The notes under the pieces are model-generated. The model saw only the letters and a program-made list of their open reading frames with translations. It had not been told where the DNA came from and searched no databases. This document shows, in pieces, positions 13,801-26,602 of a DNA stretch of 64,000 bases. The stretch lies in assembly GCA_000469685.2 (NCBI GenBank), contig LS997562.1, positions 40,562,345-40,626,344 of the forward strand, in the 5' to 3' direction. The translations under genes and the position numbers were made by a program. Source of the DNA: Haemonchus contortus (taxonomy: Eukaryota > Nematoda > Chromadorea > Rhabditida > Trichostrongylidae). The first letter of the stretch is position 1. Every line of letters begins with the position of its first letter.

Positions 13801-16800
13801 TCGGTAAGGTGCATTCTTGAGCGTAGACTACTATGAAAGCTGATAGCCAGCATATTCCACTCGCAGGATCTTTTGGATCGTATCCAATAGAGCTTTTTCA
13901 TTCCCTGAGCGGCTGGGACTCCTCTAAGGTTTCTTCAGCGGTCGCTTTTCAAAGGTTGAACCACTCATACCTGTGAATTCTTCTGGGTCTTCGAAAAGAA
14001 CTTCAGTTCCGAGAACATTTTCGAGAGACACCGAGTACTTCATCACCTGCCCCTTTTGAGTTAATGGGTGTTTTAACACCTTTTCCACTTTGATCGTCAT
14101 CGCGACATCGCGACATCTTTGGGAGTTTTGTCAGCGCATTGGAAGTCATCAAAGAACGTGTAAACCAGTTTGAATAACTGCCAGAACCTGTTTGTGCTCT
14201 TCACGAGGCTGATCAGAAGTTTTTCTGCAACTGCAACGTTCCTTCCAACTGCGTTCATGACACTTTCAGTCTATCTTTCCCTTCTTCTCAATTCCCACTA
14301 ATCAATTTTTTGCTCGTTCAATTACTTGAGGGGTGGGTTGGTGGGTTGGTAAAAGGTAGTAGGGGACACCTGTATCCACATCCTATACGTCAATAGCTCA
14401 ACTTTGTCGTTCCGCTCCTTTACAGGCAAGCTCTATCGTTGAGACAGTTAGTGAGACACACGTCAGGGGAGGCTCGCCGGCTTGACTCAAAACCTCCTTG
14501 GACCTTATTTCTGTGAAAAGGCATATACGGGCTGTAGATGCTCATTGGCTTGTTTGACCCGCCCTTCAGTGGGCGTTCTCGACAGCAAAGCACGTTTCTG
14601 ACGAACTGCTGTCTTACAGCGTTTTGTTGAATCGCTCCTGGTAGCAACATATCGCATCTCCCAGGGCTGAAGTTCCATTCCTATAGGCGCTGTACATAAC
14701 CTTTTTTATCCCCATTTAGGCTTTGAAATGAATTGGGTCAAACAAACCCAGTCCTTCGCTCGATTCCAGGAACAAATGGCGGTTCTACTTTTTGTATGAT
14801 TTTTGAGTAATCGTAGAAGATAGGTCAGATACGCATATGAATGCCGTTCGAATGAAAATCGTATACCGGACGCGTTCCAAAGCAATTAATCATATGCGAT
14901 CCTCATTCCTTCTGGAATGTCAACTAGCGGGATAATCCTGGGAAAGGCCTTTCTCATTTACGACTGGCGTCGCTCCGAGTGAGAGATTTTTTTTCTTAGA
15001 AAGTTTAAAACATAGATTACCGTGATGGTGTGGGTGTGGCATTCCCGATCAGGCCAGTCACGGTGCTGATCATCATTCATCACCTTCAAATTCCTATGCT
15101 GAGCCCTCTTCAGTCATTTCCCATGATTCAACCTTCTCTAGCTTCCCCCATGTCTCTAGCGTGATTTCTTCTCCTAGAGAAGATCGGGAAAATCTTTTAC
15201 CTTTGCAGTGACGCCAATTTCTCAATGATTGTAACTTTGTTAATCTCTTGTCTTCCCCTATCAACATGATCTTTTCTGCTAATTGCCTCGTGAGTTTTCC
15301 GACACTTGTGAGCACTTATTATTACGTTTTATTCCTACTGCCTATTATTTATTATTATTGTTCTTAAATATATGAATTTGGTCGACATCACAAGCCACAG
15401 AATGATTCTCGATTCATCGTTCATCCAGTTTCGGCAAGAACTAGAAGGCATGGCGCACTCGCAGTAGTTTAAACTCCAAGCATATTCTATCTGCCCCTCG
15501 TAGCTAGCTGAAAATAAAAGGGAACACTTTGCCCATATAAAAGCAGATTCGCCGAGTCTTCATCCTTCTAGCAGACTCTGAATTATTTCGTTCTTTCAGA
15601 ACTCGCCACATGGTTACTCAATATTTGCTCTGTATGAATAAATTTAGTAAAAAAATGCTGGAAAATGTCGCATCTCACTAAATGAATTATTGAATTAATA
15701 GAATTAATATTTTAAGTCAATACTCAAAATGAAATCCGAATTGTCAGTCTCACCACGATACGATCACTTGAGAAATCTTTCGCTGTATGTTCATGCTGTA
15801 GTAGATTGCTAGAACCTGGTTTCAAAGTGCATATTCCCCTTGGAACCTGTTGGTCATATGGAAGTAACGCGGTTAAGTATGCTATTCGGTACATTAATTG
15901 TGTTTTATTTCCCAGTGCTTGACATTTATTCATTGGGTTTCAGGTTGGCGGAGAGATGCCAGTCGGTGAATGTGCTGTGCTACGAGATCGGCCAGCATTA
16001 CGACTTGATTCCCGTCTTGTATGTAAATATGAAATCCTATCTGTCATAGGGAAAGGCAGCTTTTCACAGGTTTGTTTCACACTTTGGAGATTTCATTCTC
16101 AGAATGTTTGTTTGGGTCGAAGGTTTAGTGGGATGTGGCACACTATCACAGATTCACAGCCCATTTATCGAATCTTCGATAGATACCCGCCTAGGGCAAT
16201 CAAGCTTTTCATAGTCTGGGGTCAATTAATTGATATGAGACTTGTGTGGAAGGATAAATGCATTGACTTGTACAGCTACATGGCTATCCCAATTCATTTT
16301 ATGGGCCAGAAACCCGTTCAAATAACCTCTACAAATTTGAATAGAAGTTGGCTGTCGTAAGGGTTTATTGAGTCCTTTGGTAATACCATAGTTCAAGGAA
16401 AAGCCCTTTATAATCAGGCAAGGATTTCAGGTAATGCGGGTGCAGCATCGAATCTCTCGGAAGTACTTTGCCGTAAAGCTCGTCTCATCTGATTGTGGAT
16501 CAGTAAATAACGAGCTCAGCATACTCAGTCGTGTTTCACATCCGTTCGTTATACGTTTAGAGGAGGTACGTCTTCCACCAACTACTTTACTCAGAAATGG
16601 TTTTACTCTGTTCCTGAGTTACAGTTCAATATAATACTTGGTAAGGAATTGTTCTTACTGGCAAGAAAATAATAGTAAAACTTGCCCCTGCCGTGATCGA
16701 CCGTCTGTAGGAATCGCCATGTATTCGTATACCAATCAGATTCATGCTGATTCTTGAAGAACATATTTGGCCCATTCCTTGTCCTCTAGTGACATGCGCT

Positions 16801-19800
16801 GTAAATACTGGCGTTTTCGCTCTCTTAGACGAGTTAGGTGCTAATTATCTGAGCATAGGGGAGTGGAAGATGCCACCCATGGAAGTACTTCTGACCTTGG
16901 CGGGTTCCTTGTCAAAGTTCGACCCCGAAGTTTCTTGATGTGTCAAAGATGTGAGAGGAGATCATGAGACAATCCGTAAGCCCCCATCCTTCCTTAACTG
17001 CCAAGGCATCAGTAGGAGCTGTGGTGTTCTCCCTCCCCATCCTTCCTGCGTGCGCGACATACTCACGTCCAGGAGCCCAAGTTTTCACATTCTTTCTAAT
17101 ATTATCAGATCAAGCTCCTTTTATTTTTTACACCTTTTTTTTACACAAAGCAGTTCAACCAAATCAATCCCACTCAATTCGATCTTGTTCTATTCGAAAT
17201 TTTCGACTCAGGTGTTCAAATCGTCCTCAAAACTTTTCATTGTTATGGAAATGGCCAGCGGAGGCGAAATGTATGAACGCGTGGTATCAAAAGGCAGGTG
17301 AGGGGAATTCCTACACATTCGCAAGTGCTTATTTATCGAAATACCTCCAAAAAAAACTATTTTTACAGATATTCCGAATCCGAAGCGCGACAAGCGCTGA
17401 AAATGCTGCTGAACGGCCTTGCATACCTTCATTCATTACGAATCACCCATCGTGATTTGAAACCGGAAAATTTACTCTACAGTGATACACGGCCAGACGC
17501 GAGGTGACTTCGAAATTTGTTTTTCGTTCATTTTTTTGGTGGAACTTCTCTAGGTTTGAATAGATGGCAATGTTCCCCATTTGAAATTGGTTCCACCCAT
17601 CTCGAAGAAATCCCCGAACAAACCGAAATAGTTTCTAAATGAATTATTCGTCTTTTGATTCTTGATGACTGAAAAAACCATATTTTTTTGTCGGAATTAC
17701 TATTTAATTCAGAACAATTATTATGCCTTCGGGATTGAGATCATATCGGTGTGGAAGAAGACCGAAGCCGTTTGATAAAAGACTTTTTGGTTGCAATACA
17801 TAGGAGAATCAAACAAAAATGGGTCTTTTTTTCAACAAAAATCAAAAATGGACCCACTGCGCTTCACTGAATTAATCCACTTTTCACAAACGCATACTTC
17901 CCTGTCGTACCTGAGATCCTCCTAGATTTCTGGTCCGACTATTCTGAACTTCAGTCCCACAATGAGGCTTTAAAGTAGGTTTTACTGCTGAAATTTTGAT
18001 CGAGTGAAATTTCATTAGATCTCGAATTTCGAAATAAAGGCGTCTTTATCGCGGTTACTACGCGCGAGTATTTCTTAAAAGGATATTATACATGTGGGCA
18101 GAAGTCTGCTTGCAATCACCAAGGAAGTCATAAAGGCTTCCTTTCGATAACAGAGCAGCACATAGTTTCCCCCGACCCTAGAGTGCTCCTTTAAAACTCC
18201 TTGGGACTCTTGGGAGAGGGAGATTCTGGTATGTCGATAAACTATTTTTGAAGTTATTTTTCAATATACTCGAGTAGCTTTGCAAAGCTCTGCCCCAAAA
18301 AGATTGATCAGCCTGACAGACCCCATCCCATGAAGCGACTAGCTCGTTTGATTAGCGCCGACAATGGGATAAGCATAAGTTCTGTTTCCATGATGATTTT
18401 GCCAATCTTTCAGGTTATTAATTACGGACTTTGGCCTGGCACACCAGGCCACTCGACCGAATGAAACCATGACAGAAACATGCGGCACACCGGAATACAT
18501 TGCACCTGAACTTCTTCTGCGGGTACCGTACACCGAAAAGGTTTGCATGTAATTTTTTTTACTTCTTTTGACTACTAGATATCGTCAAGTACCCCGAAAG
18601 TGAGGAATAGATATGGTGTAAGTGCTAGATGCACCACATCAGGCTTTACCGCCCGTAGAATTGGATCTCATTCATCCCAAGGATGAATAGCTGTTACCGA
18701 ACTGTCTAGGAGGCAGGAACGCGGGCATGGGGTTGATTCAGTCTCCGGAGGGGTCGTGCTAGCTCGATGACTTCTTTTTTCTCCGTGGTGGTTCAATGCA
18801 GGGCGTGCTCCAGACTATTTTCATTTTTTTTTACATTTTCACTGTTTAGGTGGACATGTGGGCTGTAGGTGTGATCGCATACATTCTGATGTCTGGCATT
18901 ATGCCATTTGATGATGATTGTCGTTCCCGGCTCTATACACATATCATCACTGCCAATTATGTTTATTATCCTCAGGTAAGCATCCGTGAGCTTGCACATT
19001 CTGGGCGGATGTGTAGCCAAATTGGCGAATCTTACCCTAGTTGACCGTTGTTTCAGTTCTGGTCCGGATCAGAATCGGCCAAACAGTTTGTTGACTGTCT
19101 TCTGGAGACGAACGCAGCCGAACGATTAAGTGCCGTCGAAGCGTCCCGTCATGAGTGGATGACTGGAGAGCGTGTCGTTCCAGTGATGAGCACCCGAACA
19201 TCACGACCTGCTTCTGAGTACAATACCATGCAGAGGGTAAGTTTTCTAAAGCTTTCTTCCCTTATTAAGTCTTCTTCTCCTTTAGCTGAGGATTATTTCA
19301 AGGGTTTTTTGAAGGGTTCTTGGAAGGGTCTGCCTAAAAAATGGCGGTTACAGTACAACTACAAGTTTTGTTTATACTCACGTGTAGTCTCTCAGTATCC
19401 ACCAAGCATGGCGCAACCCATGCACGTCTTTGTTCGAGTGAAAATCGATCAATATCAAGCATTGTATCCTTTACTTAAAGCAGAGGTTGATGAACAAAAT
19501 TATTTAAACATTTCAAGGAATTTTTCGAAAAGGGTGATGCGGCGATCATTGGTAGCCCCATAGGATGAGCCATGCACTCTGCGCAGCATCAGAAGAAGTA
19601 GGCGTTGAGGAATGGGTATACTTCGAAAGGCTCTAAACTTTTTTCGTTCTTCTTTTGACTCATCGCAAAGGGATGACTAGTCAAAGCTTCAGGAACTTTC
19701 GATAAGTGCTCTGATAGATATTTCATTCCCTATAAAAAATATAATCCATGCGCCTAGTCTTCCTTGATTCCTTAAAAGAGTAAAACCTGTGCCCACAACG

Positions 19801-20169
19801 GTCTCCATCGATATTTTTGATGTTTTTAATTGGGCTTTCAAGATTTATATGAAAGTTGTCGGCTAAATTTCGAAAATCTTCTTGTCCTGGAACCTCATTA
19901 ATGCTAGAATTTCGGTAGGCAGTCGATAAAACTAATATCAATCTAAAAGGCCCGATCAAGAAACAACAGAGAATCTCTAAAGCAGATCAGTTCCAGTCCT
20001 ATAACCGAATCCAACCCAATTTGAATGATTTTAGACGAAATCGACTCGATCAATTCGTTCGGTGACCCGGTCGGACCATGGACATCGTGTGGATCCACGT
20101 GAAGTCGACCAATTGGCCAACGACCTTAAACGGGCTGCTCAGAGCACGAAAAACTACGGTGTTTTCTAG
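7804..20169 (+). CDS. PSKH1: PSKH1-family serine/threonine protein kinase, nine exons, 391 aa
   Basis: Exons: 7804-7929, 15944-16069, 16431-16565, 17212-17297, 17369-17503, 18414-18540, 18850-18975, 19057-19236, 20035-20169. All introns are GT-AG and the reading phase closes exactly. Visible motifs: glycine loop IGKGSFSQ (77-84), VAIK-type Lys100, helix-C Glu112, HRDLKPEN (185-192), DFG (208-210), CGTPEYIAPE (226-235), and DMWAVGVIAYILMSG early in exon 7. The C-terminal Ser/Arg tail (TKSTRSIRSVTRS) resembles the PSKH1 tail, and the catalytic domain resembles PSKH1 of the CaMK group. The start Met-Gly-Asn with a basic stretch (RPKRGFFQKLFAK) fits N-myristoylation and membrane attachment, as known for vertebrate PSKH1, although the usual Cys3 is Asn here. 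Substrate is unknown. Length is a little below the vertebrate protein (about 424 aa). The weakest link is the 8-kb jump from exon 1 to exon 2. Confidence 0.92.
9520..9700 (-). repeat. Diverged SINE fragment
   Basis: On the minus strand it contains a B-box-like AGGATCGAAACACG, followed further on by TTAGCACCAAACTTGTCTG, which matches the body of the copies at 4070-4312 and 5376-5560. It lies in kinase intron 1. Confidence 0.45.
12755..12940 (+). repeat. Diverged SINE body fragment
   Basis: GGTACCAGACTCGTCTG at 12851 is close to the body motif of the SINE at 4070-4312. The sequence after it (ATTGACTGGCTTTCGCAAAC) is a decayed match to the rest of that body. The tRNA-like head is hardly recognisable. 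Confidence 0.4.
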
Positions 20170-23100
20170 CGTCGCCTCCATCGAGCCAAGTGTCATTCGG
20201 ACTAGTTCTTACTACTTATTATTCGCTGCTGACACCGACCACCACTCCCACCCTCTGCCACTTCGTCGCTGAAATCTTCGAGGGAAAAACGAGGGAAAAA
20301 ACGGAGGTCGCCAGCAGCAAGCGCCCAGTCATATTACGGGATTTTCTTTTTTTTTATGTCTATCGAGCCTCGAATGAATTCATCAGGGATCCATGATGTA
20401 GTATAGACAGACAACGAGACACGACTTATTTTAACTGCCGGGATAAGTAAGCTGTCGTCATTGTCGTTTCAGAGCGAGATTTTGATCGATTAATAATAAG
20501 TTGTTCGATCGATTGTTCGATAATCAATTGTTGTTATATTGATTTCTGTCTTCATCGGAAGCTTTTTGTACATATTAGGTGTGAGTCAGTAGAGTATAAC
20601 TTCGTTGTACGACGTTTCCGTGTGTGTGCCACATTGTCTAGTCTTTTTTCGAATGTAAAACTTTACTGTATTTGAATTGCATTATTTTTCGATGAATTTT
20701 AATTTCCTGTGTATTTCTCTACCATTTTAAACTTTGCTGTATTGCAAATTGCACTTGGAGCGGTCCCACAACGAAGGTAGTATTCTTTATCAACCTCCTA
20801 CATGACTCGACGGCATGATTCCCCATTCTAAGGTAGGAACCTCATCGTAGACCGATTCCGGACCGCTGCTCGAAGCTGACGGAAGGGAATAAGGCCCGTT
20901 AGGATATTTTACCATCGTCGACTCTTTTCAAAAATAGGACCCGAAATGAGGCTATTAAGATTTACATTAGCGCTCAAAAGTCTTCGGAAAACGTTCTTAC
21001 GCTTTTTCGTTCATAACGTTTTTCTTAGTGGAGCAAATCGTGAGAAATTTTGATATGTTCAACTGAAGCATGTTCCACACTATTCAAGACTATTTGACTG
21101 CAAAGCAGCAATATCCACGTAACAGTAATGAAAGTTGTTTTGCGGTAGCTGAATTCGCTAAAAGCAAAGTTAGTAACGTCTGCAGTTATTCGCACCTTGT
21201 GTGCGTTTTTATCCTCCGCTGTGTTCGACATTAGCGCTCGTACACTTGAACTTCGCAAAACGGAAAGAAGTTCCAGAAGGACCATCATCCGTGATTTTGA
21301 GTTCAAGCTCTTTGGGATATCTGGAACATGATCAGATTGTAGGCTATTAACAGTAAATATTCACAATGCCCCCATGCTACACATATTGAAATTTTGAATG
21401 ATTAGATACAGTAGGAAAGGAGTTACGATTGAAAAGTGCGGCTGAAGAAGCATTTAGCCGGACACTTTTGAGCGCTATTGTATTTTCTCGAGCCCGTCCT
21501 CCAGAAATTAGCTACGAGCTAATATTAGCAAGCTATTTCATTGTTTTCGAATACATACAAGAATGGAAAGCAAAGTTTTTGCGAACGTCGATCAGTTCCT
21601 TTGTGAAATGGGCCATGCAATCGATTTCCAATCGGAATAACAATAGAAATTTGAATACGTTTTTGACACGCGTAGTAATTTGTGGTGGCCGAACGATGTC
21701 CAAGTCAGTGCAAGACGGTTTGAATACCGATGACACACGTCGGAGAATCGGAAGCCGTGGTAGGCCTTAGCAGGTGTCTATGCGGGATCCGATACGTGGA
21801 CCATGCTGTGATAGTGTGCCACATAGCACTACACTACTTCCTCCTCTGATAAGCATATCCCTCGAAAAGCATACCATTATTCACACTAAACTTAGGTGTT
21901 TAATACAATGAATCCTATCAAATTATAATTTTTCGGTTCCCTAAAGAAGAAACATTCTCGAAGAGCTCCTCTGAATGACCATTCAGAGTTCGTAAACGTC
22001 AACTGGACAAGTACTTCGAAGTTCTCTGAAGCTTGATATGAAGAGTTTCTGCGAAGTACTCCGATCAGGTTCGAGATTGAGTTGCGGAGTGTGTGTGTGT
22101 GCCAGCGCCAACGTGACAGATTCCCCTTCAAATGCGGTCTCATACCAACAGAACTACCAGAGCAGCCTCGATATTGGAGATGTAGGGGTAGATACACAGT
22201 TCGAACGAAATCTCACAGCTCGCATCAGTCACTGTGACCTCCCCCTTATCCTTTCACAGATACGATTTCCTCCGTCGAGGAACTAGGCGAACAAATGCTT
22301 TTTCACCAAGAGCGATCGTTCATGACACTCCAATATAGTACGGAAATATGATGTACTTCTTTCGTACTAGACAAGAAATGTGGTCTGTAGGTCTGTAAAA
22401 AAACTGGGTCTTTAGGGAGCGGTCAAAAATCGATTTTGGTGGGCTTTTGGTCCTTAGATCGACCCAGATTGACTTGTTGAAAAACATCTGTCGCGTTGGT
22501 GGATAGGAATGCCTTAGAGTATACCCGAATTTCGCCTTCAAACTTCACCTCCGTTGCTCTTTTATTCTATAGCTGATACGATGAGGCATTACATAGCTGT
22601 TCAAGTGAGCCTTCGCATTATTGTTTATCCTTAATTATCTGTGAAATAGCAGTGTTATGCGAAGCAATGTAATCACGTCAACGAGCATCATTACAACTCC
22701 TTTCCTGCTTCCAGGAAGTAGAACCTTCCCTGGCACATGGCTATGAGAAACGAGAGTTGTAGACCTTGATATACAAATATGTAGACGCAAGTGCACTTCA
22801 TTTTACATTTACATGTACCTAATTTTGAATGGGTTCAGAATGCACGGCACATCCGCTAGGAGTTGAGAAGCACCACCCCTATGCGCTTCGTCATCGTGAA
22901 ATTGTAACTTATAATGTATTTCCGCAATCTATGCTTCGAAAATATGTTTTCATAGCATGTTAGAGACATGAATTCAAAGCCAAACTCAAAAGTAATTATC
23001 AAATATTTCGAGAAGTGTGGGAATGGGGTTCCTGGGAAAGTTTTTCGGAAGGTTTATTCTATGAAAAGTACTATATCCAGACCATGCACTTGCTGTCACA

Positions 23101-23353
23101 CAAATAAGTTTCTCTTTAATAAGTAGAATCAGATTTTTGCCAACTATCTTTGTGCAAGTCTGCTTCGTGGGATACTGTATGAGGTCGGCGGTGCATTGCG
23201 GTCATTACATTTTATTTGTCCCTTTGCTCCTACGCCCCGCTCGTTCTGCCGCTTCATTGTCGATTGCTTTCTTTTTCTTATCATTCATTTATTTTTGATG
23301 AAATATTAGAAGCGACAGTTAACTACTTTGCGATATATTTCGTCTATATAGGG
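20170..23353. other. Kinase 3' flank and intergenic spacer; no gene recognised
   Basis: No AATAAA is obvious close behind the kinase stop, so the 3' UTR end is unknown. Open frames such as 21429-21770 (+) and 21892-22197 (minus) have no recognised family and no supporting splice context. A short GT run sits near 22090. Confidence 0.45.
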
Positions 23354-25995
23354 ATGCCAGCGGTCCCCCGAGTGGATCGCATCAAAACTATATATAGTGC
23401 CGCGAAATCTCTCAATTTCGGATGGAGGTTCACTGATTTTCTCAAAACACCAGCATACAATGGTGTTTCCAGATATGTTCCTCAGCTTCATAGGTTTGTT
23501 CCTTTTCTAATTACATTTCTCTCTTCCTTGTTTTACATCTTCCTAATGTTCTCATACTTGATTTTTACTTACACTTTTTATTTTTTTTTGTGCAACTTTT
23601 CTTATCGCCTTTATCGTGTAACAGTTCCGATGCGAACGAAACAATATTATCATGCTGATCCTCACTAAATTATCGTTTTGTTTTGTCTTTTATAATCTTA
23701 CTAAGCTGATTCAACAAGAAAACCTTATAAGTTGTCAATTAGCAAATCGTGCATAGTTTGTCCATGATCAATTGGATCTCGGAAACCTTTCAAGGGTCGA
23801 GTTGGTCCGCTTTAATGTGTACCACGCTCCAGGATTTACTGCTTATTCAAGAAAAGTCAATACATTTTTTATATAAAGAGCTTTACGCATAGCTGTTACT
23901 AGTTAATGATCTTGATTGACACTCCAAAATATTGGTAATGCACCAGAAGATTGCACTGTAGTCTTAGCGAACCCTTTTTCTATGAGCTGCTTGTCCATTG
24001 TAAAGCCTAACATTTCCTAATTATTGATTCTGTGCGGGTGGGTTGTTGGCGTGACAGGCGCTGTCAAGCTCACGAAATTTGCGTATCATGGAAGAAGGGA
24101 AGAAGTTGTTCATAATGATAGCTCTATAAATTTAGAGATAATTGCCATGCCACCCATTTCCCTTGCTTCTTTTTTTTTGCTCAATGTTAATGCTAATCAT
24201 TTCTCAAGCCTTGAAAGATGATCCCTCCCCAGTGTCTTACTTTATCAAAACAAAATTTGGAAAGAGTCTAAGGCTAGCATTTTATAATTGTTGATAATAG
24301 GTTTAGTGGCCTATGCAGAAAAATTCCATCACAAATATTTATCGATCAAGTCTATGCAAGCTAATTGTTCAAGCCATCTTATGAGCAGTATGGAAAACAC
24401 TGCTTTTAGTTTCAAAGCAACAATAAGTTAGACAGTCACTGGTATATGGCATCAGTAGCGGTGCATTATAAATTGTTTAGATCTGTTCATTCGTTTTGTT
24501 TTTTTAAAATAGTGTTACGCTATAATGTATTGATTGGATATCAAGGCATGTTCAAGCCCGATCGCAGACGAGAAGTAATTTATATCTCTTTAGTTCTCAG
24601 ATGCCAAGTGTCTACCATATTTCAGATTATAGTATGCTATTAGAAAGCCCTTGAGGTAATATCTCATTATTTATCAAACGTTTTGTAGGATAACCTTCCG
24701 GTTTTGTAAGCAAAGCGAAGCAAGCGTTGGTGTACGGAACTTCATTGAACACAGACTTTTGGATTATGGTTGGTTCACTTTTATATCCTATAAATAGGCA
24801 GGAATTATGGTTCGAAAAAGTCATTGTTAGCATAAGTGTTAATTGCAAGTATATTTATCATTTAAATTGTACATTTAAAACCAGTATTGAATTTAGGGAT
24901 GAACGAAAACGCTTTCTTTATTTGCCCTTATTTTAGCAGCACGGACACCATCTGTAGTTGTATACACGCAGCCTGTCCGCAATAATAGTCCCCAAATTCG
25001 AGCAGAATATGGGAATGGTCGAATTATACAGCTGTGCGCGAAGGGTATGAGTATGGAAGATGTGGAACGGGATGTTAATTTGTTATATTCGCGAAGTGGA
25101 CTTCCAGTTGTGAAGTTGGAATCTCTACAGAGTGCCGCTACACCTTCTGTTCAGGTAAGGACTGGGTTGGGATACGGTTTCTCTCATTTTTTGTTTTGCC
25201 TAAGTTTTTGTAAACAAATCTCCTGGCAATAGCCTAAATCCTATAAGTCTTGTGAAAAACATCAATCTTTGCTTGGTGCTACTTATGCAGGTGTAGGCAA
25301 AAGGAGGATTCAGCTTATGGGAATGGAAATTACTCTTTCCTTGTTTGAACCGCCCAAATTTGTTTCCCCACTCCGTAATTTTATCTCGGTTCAAGTCGGT
25401 CTGACGTAAAGCGTCTACCTAAAATTTCCACATTTTTTTTACTCTTCAAACTATTTCCTGGCCTCTGACAGCTGAATTCGCGGTCCTCTTCTGGAGCACG
25501 ATAGATGGTTACCTCCTAGGAGTATTTTTGAGTATTCTCCATCCAGTGGATGAGGGAAGACAGAGGGAGGGTTGATCAATTAATACAGTTCGTCCTCGCA
25601 CCATTATGAAAATATGCTTAAAAAAAGGTATAAATAGAGCCTTTCCTCTTGTTGGTTGTGCTTTTCAATATCTTTACAATTAATACTGCCATGTGTGTAA
25701 ATTAAGAAAGCTTTGAATTTTTTTCATTATATACTGACAAATCAAAAGAGTTGCGTATTTTGAAAAGTTTTACTTTGAGGACTACTTGTTTGAGTGTTTC
25801 GAATTGTTCTTTATGTTGGGATTATTGTATTGAAACTGCCATTTGAAGGGTGAATGGACGCCAATGACATGGATATCTCCACGATTGAATTCTGCAACAT
25901 TGCCAGATCCTCAATTCTCAGAACATAAGACGAGTGATGTGACGGCCACGGAATATCTTTTGGAACAACAAAAGCGGGTACAAGAACAGCAATAA
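23354..25995 (+). CDS. mrpl-43: Mitochondrial large-subunit ribosomal protein mL43, four exons, 193 aa
   Basis: Exons: 23354-23493, 24689-24768, 24940-25154, 25849-25995. Phases close exactly and all introns are GT-AG. The protein aligns by eye with MRPL43 along its length: FLKTPAYNGVSRYVPQLHR, then RITFRFCKQSEASVGVRNFI, then DYARTPSVVVYTQPVR, then AEYGNGR and finally VQGEWTPM. MRPL43 belongs to the thioredoxin-like L51/S25/CI-B8 domain family and acts in the 39S subunit in the mitochondrial matrix. The N-terminus is about 20 residues longer than in mammals and is basic (VPRVDRIKTIYSAAK), which suits a targeting sequence. The exon-4 acceptor TTTGAAG is weak, but family homology fixes it. At exon 3, two acceptors 3 bp apart are possible; 24940 gives the conserved frame without an extra Ala. 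The start follows TATATAG with almost no 5' UTR. Confidence 0.9.
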
Positions 25996-26254
25996 CAGTG
26001 CGACTTCTTTCAAGAATAGTTTGTTGAATAGTTATCGATTAGTTTGTTAAATGTTGTTATCGCGAAAACATTTTTTGTGTTTTGTAGGAATTTACAATGT
26101 GAATATGTTTCCAACGCTTCATAAACATTTCCGGAACCTTTAAGGTTGCTTTCGCCGTGGTTGTTGTTCTCCACGGTCTATTTTTGATTGTGATTTTGAA
26201 TGTTTGGTAACTGGTACTCAGCTTTTTTGCAGTTGTTTTTAATTATTTTTCTAA

Positions 26255-26260
26255 TTTTAG
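26255..26260 (+). promoter_or_regulatory. Probable trans-splice acceptor of the downstream gene
   Basis: ATTTTAG follows a T-rich tract and lies 22 bases before the ATG at 26283. The gap from the mrpl-43 stop to this acceptor is 265 bp, within the range of nematode operon spacers. Whether SL1 or SL2 is used cannot be told. Confidence 0.45.
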
Positions 26261-26282
26261 TGGCTATTTGAAGGCAACAACA

Positions 26283-26576
26283 ATGCCAATGTATCACGTG
26301 TCTCGTACAACGAGATTCATTCAATACTGGAAGCACCTGCCTCATAGAATGCTGAAAACGTATCCGGAGCAGACCATCATGTACTCGACATTCGGCCTCG
26401 CCACCGTCGTTATGGGCATCTACAAGTTTTACAAGTTTATACATCTAGACGAAAGACCATATTACCGTGGTTACTATGATGTGGTCCGACCGAATGATCC
26501 AATTGCGCTGAACTGGAGAAAACCCGAAGACTACCCGGCTCCGTATCTTTCGGATGGTATCGAATATGCTTGCTAA
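26283..26576 (+). CDS. Small single-pass membrane protein, probably mitochondrial (97 aa)
   Basis: A single exon runs from ATG 26283 to TAA 26574-26576. The protein has a basic N-terminal part (HVSRTTRFIQYWKHLPHRML), one hydrophobic segment (about residues 29-45, TIMYSTFGLATVVMG), then a polar, Tyr/Pro-rich tail ending in PEDYPAPYLSDG. This size and layout are those of accessory subunits of respiratory complex I, and the tail faintly recalls NDUFA3 (YPVPVRDDG). That assignment is tentative. The in-frame TTG at 26268 upstream is not used as start because the ATG lies close behind a splice acceptor. It lies 287 bp after mrpl-43 on the same strand, which may mean an operon of mitochondrial genes. 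Confidence 0.8.
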   Translation: MPMYHVSRTTRFIQYWKHLPHRMLKTYPEQTIMYSTFGLATVVMGIYKFYKFIHLDERPYYRGYYDVVRPNDPIALNWRKPEDYPAPYLSDGIEYAC

Positions 26577-26602
26577 TGTAGTGTGTTGGTTTGGTTAGAC
26601 GA

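Larger units (their letters stand above)
7930..15943. other. Intron 1 of the kinase gene (8.0 kb) with SINE debris
   Basis: The donor is GTGAGT at 7930 and the acceptor GTTTCAG ends at 15943. No other gene is recognised inside. SINE-related fragments occur near 9520-9700 (minus), 10470-10760 (+) and 12755-12940 (+). A recurring GCATGGCGCA word occurs near 11640, 13567 and 15449, with further copies near 6415 and 19408. Small open frames at 11891-12106 (minus) and 12172-12414 (+) have no convincing family match. Confidence 0.6.
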
